A stretch of DNA of 64,000 nt from an uncultured Clostridia bacterium (GTDB lineage Bacteria; Bacillota; Clostridia; Lachnospirales; Lachnospiraceae), in assembly GCA_947174885.1 (NCBI GenBank), contig CAMWKO010000001.1:274203-338202 (forward strand), read 5' to 3'. Both the position numbers and the translations under genes were made by a program. How positions within the stretch are numbered: position 1 is the first letter of the stretch; the number at the start of each line of letters is the position of its first letter. Positions 43,357 through 51,670 of this stretch are shown piece by piece. Below the pieces are notes generated by a model that was not told the origin of the DNA, did not search any database, and worked only from the letters and a program-made list of their open reading frames with translations.

Positions 43357-43411
43357 CATTCTGCGTAGTTTCTTACGCAGCTATAAAGAAAAAAAGGATA
43401 GGTGGCAGACA

Positions 43412-44116
43412 ATGGAAAAGTTAGAGTTACTCTATGAAGGAAAAGCAAAAAAGGTATTTAAGACAGCAGATCCTGATGTACTTATTGTTGATTATAAGGA
43501 TGATGCAACTGCTTTTAACGGTGAAAAGAAGGGTACTATTGTTGGAAAAGGTGCTATTAACAACAGAATGACAAACCATGTTTTTAAGCTTCTTGAAAAG
43601 GAAGGTGTTCCTACACATTTTATTGAGGAATTAAGTGATAGAGAAACAGTAGTAAAGAAGGTTGAAATTGTACCATTAGAGGTTATTGTCAGAAATGTAG
43701 CAGCAGGCAGTTTTTCTAAGAAATTAGGAATCGAAGAGGGAAGAAAATTACTTGCTCCAACATTAGAGTTCAGTTATAAGGATGATGCTCTTGGAGATCC
43801 AATGATTAATGATTATTTTGCAATTGCCATTGGTGCTGCAACTCGTGAAGAAATAGATAAGATTTCAAAGTATGCTTTCAAGGTAAATGATGTATTAAAG
43901 GCATATTTCTTAAATGCAGGTATGGAATTAATTGACTTTAAGATTGAATTTGGCCGTTATAAGGGAGATATCATTCTTGCTGATGAGATTTCACCTGATA
44001 CCTGTAGATTATGGGACGTCGAAACACATGAAAAGCTTGACAAGGATCGTTTCAGACGTGACCTTGGAAATGTTGAAGAAGCTTATAATGAAGTGTTTAA
44101 GCGTCTTGGTTTATAG
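43412..44116 (+). CDS. purC: Phosphoribosylaminoimidazole-succinocarboxamide synthase
   Basis: 234 residues, the usual bacterial SAICAR synthetase length. [11 protein letters not shown] is the N-terminal signature, [12 protein letters not shown] the nucleotide loop, [18 protein letters not shown] and [30 protein letters not shown] the catalytic and signature regions. It joins aspartate to CAIR with ATP in purine synthesis. It is first in the purC-purF-purB operon, preceded by AAAAGGATAGGTGG. Confidence 0.96.
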   Translation: MEKLELLYEGKAKKVFKTADPDVLIVDYKDDATAFNGEKKGTIVGKGAINNRMTNHVFKLLEKEGVPTHFIEELSDRETVVKKVEIVPLEVIVRNVAAGSFSKKLGIEEGRKLLAPTLEFSYKDDALGDPMINDYFAIAIGAATREEIDKISKYAFKVNDVLKAYFLNAGMELIDFKIEFGRYKGDIILADEISPDTCRLWDVETHEKLDKDRFRRDLGNVEEAYNEVFKRLGL

Positions 44117-44219
44117 GTAATGGTTTTAGCCGGAATATAAACTTATTTGTTAATGTGAGGAAAAGTAGTATTTCATAGATAATTTGACATTTCCTGTGTC
44201 AGAATGGAGATTAAAATAT

Positions 44220-45665
44220 ATGGAAAACTATCATATAAGTAACGAGGAAATAGAAGATGCTGTCCATGAGGAATGTGGTGTTTTCGGCATATATGATTTG
44301 GACGGCAACGATATAGCATCCACAATATACTATGGACTTTTTGCCCTTCAGCATAGGGGACAGGAAAGCTGTGGTATTGCGGTAAGTGATACGGAAGGAC
44401 CTAAGGGTGCTGTATCCCTTACAAAGGGAATGGGACTTGTAAATGAAGTATTTACATATGATGAACTTGTAAAGCTAAAGGGAAATATTGGAGTGGGTCA
44501 TACAAGATACTCAACAGCAGGAAGCAGTACAAGAGAAAATGCACAGCCATTAGTACTGAACTATATAAAGGGTATTTTGGGACTTGCTCATAATGGAAAT
44601 TTAATAAATGCACCTGAGCTTAGGAAAGAATTGGAATATAGTGGAGCTATTTTCCAAACTACCATAGATTCAGAGGTAATTGCTTATCATATCGCGAGGG
44701 AAAGAGTTAAAACCTCAAGCGTAGAAGAAGCAGTTAAAAATGCCATGAAAAAGATTCTTGGAGCGTATTCACTTATTATTATGAGCCCAAGAAAGCTTAT
44801 TGGTGCCAGAGATTCGTATGGCTTTAAGCCACTTTGCATAGGAAAGAGAGATAATGCATACATATTAGCTTCTGAAACCTGTGCATTAGATACTATCGGA
44901 GCTGACTATATAAGAGATGTAGAACCTGGAGAAATAGTTACTATTACGGAAAACGGCATTGAGTCAGATAAGTCTTTATGTTTATCAAGACATAAAGAGG
45001 CAAGATGTATATTTGAATATATATATTTTGCAAGACCTGACAGTATTATAGATGGTGTAAGTGTATATCATTCAAGAATAATGGCAGGAAAGTGTCTGGC
45101 TATAGACAGTCCGGTAGAGGCTGATATAGTAGTAGGCGTTCCGGAGTCGGGAAATGCTGCCGCATTGGGATATTCTTTGCAGTCAGGTATACCATATGGT
45201 ACAGCATTTGTTAAAAACAGCTATGTTGGCAGAACATTCATAAAACCAAAGCAGAGCAACAGAGAATCGAGTGTACAGGTAAAGCTTAATGTGCTTAAGG
45301 AAGCAGTTAAGGGCAAGAGAGTGATTATGATAGATGACTCTATTGTCAGAGGTACGACTAGTGACAGAATTGTAAAAATGCTAAGAGATGCAGGTGCGAC
45401 AGAGGTACATGTAAGGGTATCTTCACCACCTTTCTTATATGAGTGCTACTTTGGTACAGATGTTCCGTCACGCGACCAGCTGATTGCATACAATAGAACA
45501 GTAGAAGAAATCAGGGATATTATCGGAGCAGACACACTGGGATATTTGAAGCTGGAAAGACTATCAGAAATGGTTAACGGACTTCCGATATGTACAGGCT
45601 GTTTTAACGGGAATTATCCGTTAGACCCTCCAAGTGAGGATATTCGTGGTTCTTATGACAAGTAA
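44220..45665 (+). CDS. purF: Amidophosphoribosyltransferase
   Basis: 481 residues from ATG 44220, preceded by TGGAG. An 18-residue propeptide ends at EE before Cys19 (CGVFGIYD), which becomes the N-terminal nucleophile of the Ntn glutaminase domain. The phosphoribosyltransferase signature is VIMIDDSIVRGTTSDRIVKM. Cysteines such as ICTGCFNGNY near the end fit the Fe-S cluster type known from Bacillus PurF. It makes phosphoribosylamine, the first step of purine synthesis. A longer frame from 44184 is rejected since it adds residues ahead of the propeptide without a ribosome site. Confidence 0.96.
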   Translation: MENYHISNEEIEDAVHEECGVFGIYDLDGNDIASTIYYGLFALQHRGQESCGIAVSDTEGPKGAVSLTKGMGLVNEVFTYDELVKLKGNIGVGHTRYSTAGSSTRENAQPLVLNYIKGILGLAHNGNLINAPELRKELEYSGAIFQTTIDSEVIAYHIARERVKTSSVEEAVKNAMKKILGAYSLIIMSPRKLIGARDSYGFKPLCIGKRDNAYILASETCALDTIGADYIRDVEPGEIVTITENGIESDKSLCLSRHKEARCIFEYIYFARPDSIIDGVSVYHSRIMAGKCLAIDSPVEADIVVGVPESGNAAALGYSLQSGIPYGTAFVKNSYVGRTFIKPKQSNRESSVQVKLNVLKEAVKGKRVIMIDDSIVRGTTSDRIVKMLRDAGATEVHVRVSSPPFLYECYFGTDVPSRDQLIAYNRTVEEIRDIIGADTLGYLKLERLSEMVNGLPICTGCFNGNYPLDPPSEDIRGSYDK

Positions 45666-45683
45666 TTTGAAAGAGGTATTTTT

Positions 45684-47114
45684 ATGTACGATAAATATGT
45701 AAGTCCGTTATCAGAGCGTTATGCAAGTAAAGAAATGCAGTATATATTTTCACCGGATATGAAGTTTAAGACCTGGAGAAAATTGTGGATTGCACTTGCA
45801 GAAACAGAACAGGAGTTGGGAATAAATATTACTGATGAACAGATTGCTGAATTAAAATCACACGCTGAGGACATTAATTACGAGGTAGCTAAAGAAAGAG
45901 AAAAGCTGGTTCGTCATGATGTAATGTCACATGTTTATGCATATGGTGTTCAGTGTCCGAACGCAAAAGGTATTATCCATCTTGGTGCTACCTCATGCTA
46001 TGTTGGTGATAATACAGATGTAATTATTATGACAGAAGCCTTAAAGCTTGTAAAGAAAAAGCTTGTAAATGTTATTGCAGAGCTTGCAAAGTTTGCAGAT
46101 AAATACAAGGAACAGCCAACACTTGCATTTACACACTTCCAGCCGGCACAGCCAACAACAGTCGGTAAGAGAGCAACACTTTGGATGATGGAATTGAAAA
46201 TGGATTTAGAAGATTTGGATTATATCATCGATGGAATGATGCTCTTAGGTTCAAAGGGAACAACAGGTACACAGGCAAGCTTTCTTGAACTCTTTGAGGG
46301 TGATCAGGAAAAGGTCAGGGCTGTAGATAGAAGAATAGCAGAAAAAATGGGCTTTAAGAAGTGTTTTCCGGTATCAGGACAGACATACTCAAGAAAGCTT
46401 GATACAAGAGTTGCAAACATTCTGGCAGGTATTGCCGCAAGTGCTCATAAATTCTCAAATGATATAAGATTATTACAACATCTTAAGGAAGTAGAAGAAC
46501 CGTTTGAAAAGAACCAGATTGGTTCATCTGCTATGGCATACAAGAGAAATCCTATGAGAAGTGAAAGAATAGCTTCTCTTGCAAGATATGTAATGATAGA
46601 TGCACTTAATCCGGCAATTACATCAGCTACACAGTGGTTTGAGAGGACACTTGACGATTCCGCTAACAAGAGACTTAGTATCCCTGAGGGTTTCCTTGCA
46701 ATAGACGGTATATTGGACTTATACTTAAATGTAGTAGACGGTCTTGTAGTATATCCAAAGGTTATTGAAAAGAGACTTATGTCGGAGCTTCCTTTTATGG
46801 CTACGGAAAATATTATGATGGATGCTGTTAAAGCCGGTGGAGACAGACAGGAATTACATGAAAAAATAAGAGTTCTTTCAATGGAAGCAGGGAAAAATGT
46901 TAAAGAAAAGGGTCTTGATAATAACCTGCTTGAGCTAATTGCAAATGATGAATCATTTAATATGTCATTAGAGGACTTAAAGGCCTGTATGAATCCTTCA
47001 AAGTATGTAGGACGTTCGGTAGAGCAGGTTAAGGAATTCTTAGAAGAGGTTATTAATCCTGTTTTAGAGGAAAATAAAGACATATTAGGTATGACAGCAG
47101 AAATCAATGTATAG
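45684..47114 (+). CDS. purB: Adenylosuccinate lyase
   Basis: 476 residues. The fumarase/aspartase superfamily signature is GSSAMAYKRNPMRSERI (near 275), TSCYVGDNTD and TLAFTHFQPAQPTTVGKRAT carry active-site His and Thr, and AETEQELGINI is an N-terminal family feature. It removes fumarate from SAICAR and from adenylosuccinate. It follows purF by 18 bases and ends in a terminator. Length and motif order agree with the clostridial PurB form. Confidence 0.96.
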   Translation: MYDKYVSPLSERYASKEMQYIFSPDMKFKTWRKLWIALAETEQELGINITDEQIAELKSHAEDINYEVAKEREKLVRHDVMSHVYAYGVQCPNAKGIIHLGATSCYVGDNTDVIIMTEALKLVKKKLVNVIAELAKFADKYKEQPTLAFTHFQPAQPTTVGKRATLWMMELKMDLEDLDYIIDGMMLLGSKGTTGTQASFLELFEGDQEKVRAVDRRIAEKMGFKKCFPVSGQTYSRKLDTRVANILAGIAASAHKFSNDIRLLQHLKEVEEPFEKNQIGSSAMAYKRNPMRSERIASLARYVMIDALNPAITSATQWFERTLDDSANKRLSIPEGFLAIDGILDLYLNVVDGLVVYPKVIEKRLMSELPFMATENIMMDAVKAGGDRQELHEKIRVLSMEAGKNVKEKGLDNNLLELIANDESFNMSLEDLKACMNPSKYVGRSVEQVKEFLEEVINPVLEENKDILGMTAEINV

Positions 47115-47183
47115 TTTTGCAAATTGTGTCTATAAAATATTTTATGGCAGATTTTTTGCATGGTAATAATAGTTTTAATATAA

Positions 47184-47215
47184 AAAGAATGGCAAGCTGG
47201 TTCTTGCCATTCTTT
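47184..47215 (+). terminator. Intrinsic terminator of the pur operon
   Basis: A 13-bp perfect stem (AAAGAATGGCAAG/CTTGCCATTCTTT) with a 6-base loop, flanked by A-rich and T-rich sequence. Confidence 0.9.
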
Positions 47216-47236
47216 AATATATAAAATAATATATTT

Positions 47237-47288
47237 CGTTATGATGATGTAAGCTTTTTAAAACTAAAAATAAAAAATACGGAAACTC
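47237..47288. repeat. Dispersed palindrome family, copy 5 (right half only)
   Basis: CGTTATGATGATGTAAGCTT followed by AACTAAAAATAAAAAATACG and GAAACTC matches the centre and right arm of copy 2. The expected left arm is absent; purB terminator sequence stands near its place. Confidence 0.75.
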
Positions 47289-47442
47289 TAATATATTTTG
47301 AACTCCACAAAATTTAAAACATTATAGATTGTTAATATCTTATACAAAAATACATCGGAAAATGGACCTTTATATGATTTATACACAAGGTATAACTTTA
47401 TATAATGTATAACAAAAATAAATATGTAAAATGATAAGTAAT

Positions 47443-47862
47443 TTATAAATTTGCATGTATATCTACGATAGCACCAATTCCGTTAAGAGAATAATAGTTG
47501 TGACCAAAGGTCATAATGCTATACTCCTCAAAAACAGAGCCAAATAAATCAATGTAGTATCGGATATGATGCTGTGGCAGGTTATAAAGTCTCTTTAAAA
47601 AGCTTTTCTTAAGACTTGGATTGTGCAAGTTGTATTTAATGGCATAAGTCCATGCTACAATAATAGTAAGCTTAATCTTTTCGTAGTCTTCAAGACGATT
47701 AGCGTTTATATTGTCAAGCATATGCAATATATGACGTGTATCGTCTTCAGACAGCTGAATAGATTTGGTTATTTGATGGTCTTCAAAAGTATTTTGAAAA
47801 TAAGTGTAAATAATGTTTTCCGCTTCGATAAGTGTGGTGTTTGGATTAAATATGTTGTTCAT
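47443..47862 (-). CDS. Uncharacterised 139-residue protein
   Basis: I do not recognise this family. The start at 47862 follows TTAGGAGGTG by 6 bases; an ATG three codons earlier overlaps that site. The product is soluble, mostly helical, with no membrane helix, signal peptide or cysteine cluster. NPTTLIEAENIIYTYFQNTF and RHILHMLDNINANRLEDYEK look amphipathic, and the end (GHNYYSLNGIGAIVDIHANL) is richer in strand-forming residues. It lies alone, reverse to both neighbours, with a very strong ribosome site. Confidence 0.75.
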   Translation of the reverse strand: MNNIFNPNTTLIEAENIIYTYFQNTFEDHQITKSIQLSEDDTRHILHMLDNINANRLEDYEKIKLTIIVAWTYAIKYNLHNPSLKKSFLKRLYNLPQHHIRYYIDLFGSVFEEYSIMTFGHNYYSLNGIGAIVDIHANL

Positions 47863-48102
47863 AAATAACACCTCCTAAGTGAAAAAAGTTAGCTTACTTT
47901 AATTATAAACTATTGGCAGAAAATATCAAGCAGGATTTCAATATTATTAATAAGAATGTATAAGAAGGCTTTGACGCACGATATATCAGAGTTAGACACC
48001 AAATAAAAAATTGTTTGCTAAAAAAAGGATAATGTTATATAATTAAACGTGATATGTATTTTTAGCTTTTAGTAAGCAAACAAAAGGCAAAGGATGGAAA
48101 AT

Positions 48103-48630
48103 ATGAGTAATAATTCAGAACAAAATTACACTCTTTTAGAGACCTGGAGAGGATATGCATATGGTGCAGCAAAAAACCAGGCAGAATATGATAAATTCTG
48201 GGCAGGATATTTTACATTAGAGCAGGGAATTTACGAGAAAATTCTTGCAAATCCGGATGAGGTTGTAACCGGTACGGTTAAGGAACTGGCTGAAAAGTAT
48301 GATGTAGACCTTTATATTATGGTCGGCTTTTTAGATGGAATCAATGACAGTTTAAAGAATCCTAATCCAATAGAGGAAATGACAGAAGATACAGTAGTAA
48401 ATCTGGGATATGATATAGAACTTCTCTATAAAAATATGGTAGAAGCAAAGGCTGAATGGTTATATACATTAGATGCATGGAATAAACTTATACCTGATGA
48501 AGAAAAGAGAAAGGAATTATACAAGGAACAGAAATCCTCACATACAGTAGTTAAGGAGAAAAAGATAGGAAGAAATGATCCATGCCCTTGTGGAAGCGGA
48601 AAGAAATATAAATACTGTTGTGGTAGATAA
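48103..48630 (+). CDS. SEC-C motif protein
   Basis: 175 residues from ATG 48103, 8 bases after AAAGGA; an ATG three codons earlier lies inside that site. The C-terminal 22 residues, [20 protein letters not shown], are a full SEC-C zinc motif (C-x-C-x8-C-C), as at the end of SecA. The N-terminal 140 residues are an acidic helical domain ([40 protein letters not shown]) found with such tails in Firmicutes. SEC-C motifs bind SecB, ribosomes or other proteins. The exact job is unknown. Confidence 0.85.
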   Translation: MSNNSEQNYTLLETWRGYAYGAAKNQAEYDKFWAGYFTLEQGIYEKILANPDEVVTGTVKELAEKYDVDLYIMVGFLDGINDSLKNPNPIEEMTEDTVVNLGYDIELLYKNMVEAKAEWLYTLDAWNKLIPDEEKRKELYKEQKSSHTVVKEKKIGRNDPCPCGSGKKYKYCCGR

Positions 48631-48637
48631 TTTTACG

Positions 48638-48666
48638 AGCCTTTTAAATTAAGTAAAGGCTTTTTT
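48638..48666 (+). terminator. Intrinsic terminator
   Basis: AGCCTTT/AAAGGCT stem with a loop of about 10 bases, followed by six T. Confidence 0.85.
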
Positions 48667-48688
48667 CCCAGATTAATGTAGGAGAATT

Positions 48689-49591
48689 ATGGATAAGAAA
48701 CTTTTATTTATATATAATGCAAAATCAGGAAAAGCAAAAATTAGAAATAAACTGGTTGATATAATAGATGTATTTATCAAGGCAGGATACAGAGTTGAAT
48801 CTTATCAGACACAATGTCCCATGGATGCATCGGCAAAGATTGCAAAGGATGGAGTAGACTTTGATATGATAGTTTGTAGCGGTGGAGATGGTACTCTTAA
48901 TGAAGTTGTATCAGGAACGATGAAGCTTGAAAATAAGCCGATTATAGGCTATATACCATCAGGCTCAACAAACGACTTTGGAAAAACTTTAGGACTTTAT
49001 AAGGATATGGTAAAATCAGCCAAGGTAGCTGTAAATGGAAGACCTGTCAGTGTAGATGTCGGAGAGTTTAATGGCAATAAGAATTTTGTATATATAGCAG
49101 CTTTTGGAGTATTTACTGATGTTTCTTATCAGACACCACAGAATATGAAAAATATATTAGGTCATCAGGCATATATTATAGAAGGAATAAAGAGTCTGCC
49201 TTCTATAAAAGCATACAGAATGAAAGTAGAATATGAAAATGGCAGATTTGAAGATGAATTTATATATGGCATGATATCTAATTCGGAATCAGCAGGTGGT
49301 TTTAAAGGAATTTCAGGTAAAAATGTAATATTAGATGATGGTTTGTATGAAGGTACTTTTATTAGAAAACCAAGATCACCTATTGAACTTACCTCTATTA
49401 TAAACAGTATTATATCAGGCAATATTAAAAGTGATGCAATATATAATTTTAAAACATCAAAAATAAAAATTACAAGCAAAGAGCCTGTGTCATGGACAAT
49501 AGATGGTGAGTTTGGTGGAGAGCATACGGAAGTTAATATTTTAAATCATATGAATGCCATACAGATTATGGCACACTTACATAAAAAGTGA
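48689..49591 (+). CDS. Diacylglycerol/lipid kinase family protein
   Basis: 300 residues. LFIYNAKSGKAKIRNKL opens the DagK catalytic fold, VCSGGDGTLNEVVSGTM is the GGDGT nucleotide loop, and IGYIPSGSTNDFGKTLGL is the second conserved block. The C-terminal half is a beta-sandwich, as in YegS and DgkB. These soluble enzymes phosphorylate diacylglycerol or related lipids at the membrane, returning lipid made during envelope polymer synthesis to the phosphatidate pool. Preceded by GTAGGAG, with rpoD next after 218 bases. Lipid specificity is not readable. Confidence 0.9.
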   Translation: MDKKLLFIYNAKSGKAKIRNKLVDIIDVFIKAGYRVESYQTQCPMDASAKIAKDGVDFDMIVCSGGDGTLNEVVSGTMKLENKPIIGYIPSGSTNDFGKTLGLYKDMVKSAKVAVNGRPVSVDVGEFNGNKNFVYIAAFGVFTDVSYQTPQNMKNILGHQAYIIEGIKSLPSIKAYRMKVEYENGRFEDEFIYGMISNSESAGGFKGISGKNVILDDGLYEGTFIRKPRSPIELTSIINSIISGNIKSDAIYNFKTSKIKITSKEPVSWTIDGEFGGEHTEVNILNHMNAIQIMAHLHKK

Positions 49592-49742
49592 TGTAGTGCC
49601 TGACTGATAAAATATATTTCAACTCCCTCATAGGCCGGGGAAGTGGAAAACCGATGTTGATTTGTCCATTTATTCTGGTAATAAAAATAAATGTATAGAT
49701 TGCGAAATATAGACACTAAACTTAAAAGTATCAAATAAAATG

Positions 49743-49748
49743 TATAAT
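49743..49748 (+). promoter_or_regulatory. -10 box candidate for rpoD
   Basis: TATAAT 62 bases before the rpoD start; no convincing -35 box at the right distance. A second promoter may exist upstream. Confidence 0.4.
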
Positions 49749-49809
49749 ATACGTTTATTGTAGAAAAAATATTGGTAGTAAATCACTTGCGTAATAGAGA
49801 GGAAATATC

Positions 49810-50928
49810 ATGGAGAAAGACAAGCTTTTAGAACTCCTTAATGGTTTGGTAGAATTGGGAAACAGCAAGAAAGGTGTTTTAGAGATAACAGATATAGATA
49901 AAGCGTTAAAGGGATATGAACTTACTGCTGAAGATATGGAACAGATATATCAGTATCTTGAAGAAAAGAAGATTGATGTATTGACGGTAATGGATGTTGC
50001 ATTTCCGGTAGAAGATGATTTGATAGAGCCAACGGATGAAGACTTTGAAAACGAAGAAGAAAACGTAGATTTAGATGCTATTGATTTGTTAGAAGGAATT
50101 GGAACAGAGGATCCGGTTAGGATGTATCTTAAAGAGATAGGTACAGTGCCTCTTTTGAGTGCAGATGAAGAAATTCGTCTTGCAAAGAAAAAAGAAGAGG
50201 GGGATCAGGTTGCAAAGGAGAGACTTATTGAAGCAAATCTGCGTCTTGTAGTAAGTATTGCAAAGAGGTATACGGGCAGAGGTATGAGTTTTCTTGACTT
50301 AGTACAGGAAGGAAATCTTGGTCTTATTAAGGGTGTTGAGAAATTTGATTACAAGAAGGGGTACAAGTTGAGTACATATGCAACTTGGTGGATTAGACAG
50401 TCTGTTACAAGGGCATTAGCAGATCAGGCAAGAACAATTCGTGTACCGGTGCATATGGTTGAAACAATTAACAGGATGTCAAAAATGCAGAGAAAGCTTA
50501 CGCTTGAACTTGGATATGAACCTTCTACGGCAGAGCTTGCAAATGCGCTTGATATGTCGGAGGAAAAGGTCTTGGATATTATGCAGATAGCAAGAGAACC
50601 GGCCTCTTTAGAAACTCCTATTGGTGAAGAGGATGATTCAAATCTGGGAGATTTTGTGGCTGATAATAATACAGTTACTCCGGAACAGAATATTGAGTCT
50701 GTAATGCTTAGAGAACATATAGATATACTGCTTCAGGATTTGAAGGACAGAGAGAAGCAGGTAATAGTTCTGAGGTTTGGTCTTGAAGATGGACATCCGA
50801 GAACGTTAGAGGAAGTGGGTAAAGAATTTAATGTTACCCGTGAACGTATAAGACAGATTGAGGCTAAGGCACTTAGAAAGTTGAGAAACCCTGTAAGAAG
50901 TAAAAAGATAAAGGATTTCCTAATGTAA
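49810..50928 (+). CDS. rpoD: RNA polymerase primary sigma factor
   Basis: 372 residues, SigA type with a short region 1.1 (1-70) and a small acidic link. [20 protein letters not shown] is region 1.2, [17 protein letters not shown] and [20 protein letters not shown] with [20 protein letters not shown] form region 2 (-10 recognition and melting), and [20 protein letters not shown] and [20 protein letters not shown] are region 4 (-35 recognition). It is the housekeeping sigma factor. dnaG, its usual upstream neighbour, is absent. The gene after it is a small membrane protein 35 bases away. Confidence 0.97.
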   Translation: MEKDKLLELLNGLVELGNSKKGVLEITDIDKALKGYELTAEDMEQIYQYLEEKKIDVLTVMDVAFPVEDDLIEPTDEDFENEEENVDLDAIDLLEGIGTEDPVRMYLKEIGTVPLLSADEEIRLAKKKEEGDQVAKERLIEANLRLVVSIAKRYTGRGMSFLDLVQEGNLGLIKGVEKFDYKKGYKLSTYATWWIRQSVTRALADQARTIRVPVHMVETINRMSKMQRKLTLELGYEPSTAELANALDMSEEKVLDIMQIAREPASLETPIGEEDDSNLGDFVADNNTVTPEQNIESVMLREHIDILLQDLKDREKQVIVLRFGLEDGHPRTLEEVGKEFNVTRERIRQIEAKALRKLRNPVRSKKIKDFLM

Positions 50929-50942
50929 TTAGGGAATCCTTT
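50910..50942 (+). terminator. Hairpin over the rpoD stop codon
   Basis: A 15-bp stem (AAAGGATTTCCTAAT with ATTAGGGAATCCTTT, one G-T pair) whose 3-base loop lies at the stop codon. The T-run is short (TTTAAAT), so partial termination before the next gene is possible. Confidence 0.5.
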
Positions 50943-50963
50943 AAATATTGAGGTGATTACTCT

Positions 50964-51320
50964 ATGAAAGAAAGAATCCTAGGATATAGAAACAGAATAG
51001 ATAAACTTTTAGAGAAAAACGATAAAGCAACAGATTGGAAAAAAGTTTTAGAGGAGCATCTGGTACAGATTAGTTTCTTCCAGCATGAGAGATTTGTGCA
51101 TCTGATAGTCACAGTGACTTTTGCATTGATGGAGCTTATAGCTATGGGGATTTTCTTATGTACAGAGAATATATCGGTGTTACTGTTATGTGCAGTTATA
51201 TTTGTTTTGCTTATTCCATATATCGTTCATTATTATCTGTTAGAAAATGAGACACAGAAAATGTATACGCAATATGATAAAATTCTCGAGAACATAGATT
51301 TAATGAGAGAAGATAATTAA
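50964..51320 (+). CDS. Small two-helix membrane protein downstream of rpoD
   Basis: 118 residues; family not recognised. GAGGTGATT stands 5-6 bases before the ATG. A soluble helical start (1-45, basic: KERILGYRNRIDKLLEKNDK) precedes two membrane helices (about 48-68 and 72-92) joined by a very short turn, so both ends face the cytoplasm. The C-terminal 25 residues are acidic. It shares the rpoD transcript if the hairpin at 50910 is read through and ends in its own strong terminator. Function unknown. Confidence 0.75.
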   Translation: MKERILGYRNRIDKLLEKNDKATDWKKVLEEHLVQISFFQHERFVHLIVTVTFALMELIAMGIFLCTENISVLLLCAVIFVLLIPYIVHYYLLENETQKMYTQYDKILENIDLMREDN

Positions 51321-51670
51321 GACAAAAATGACAAATGTGTCAAAAGCCGTAATTTAACATAAACGGGCTTTTGACATTTTTTATATTCGGAGATAAGAAA
51401 GTAAAAAAGATATGTAATATCATGCATATACATATATATTATTAGATAATTAATACATAAATTAACAAAATATCAAATTATCTGACAACTATATAAAAAG
51501 TCTATATTTACAAACCAGGTAGAGTGATGTATTATATCCCATAGAAAAAGACACTTATTATATTATGTGGTTTATTGTCATAATTAAATTATTTTTATAA
51601 ACTGAAAACCAAAGATTATAATCTACAAATTACAGGTGTCATAAAATAAATTCAGAAAGGAAACACATAT
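51321..51670. other. Intergenic region before gltB
   Basis: This 350-bp region begins with the terminator at 51338. The rest is AT-rich. Promoter candidates are TTGTCA (51575) with TATAAA (51596; a short 15-base spacer) and a TATAAT at 51617 with no good -35 box. I see no T-box or riboswitch pattern I can name. Confidence 0.5.
51338..51383 (+). terminator. Intrinsic terminator
   Basis: TGTCAAAAGCCGT pairs with ACGGGCTTTTGACA, with one bulged G, and a loop of about 12 bases; TTTTTTAT follows. Confidence 0.9.

Larger units (their letters stand above)
47115..47442. other. Intergenic region after purB
   Basis: This 328-bp stretch contains the purB terminator and half copy 5 of the dispersed palindrome. 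Both flanking genes end into it, so no promoter is expected, and I see none. Confidence 0.6.

Noticed and set aside
43382..43411. Purine riboswitch before purC
   Set aside because: Only 30 bases lie between the 5' hairpin and the start codon, too few for the known aptamers.
51384..51670. T-box or glutamine riboswitch before gltB
   Set aside because: I found no T-box sequence or glnA-type motif; the region is low-complexity AT-rich DNA.
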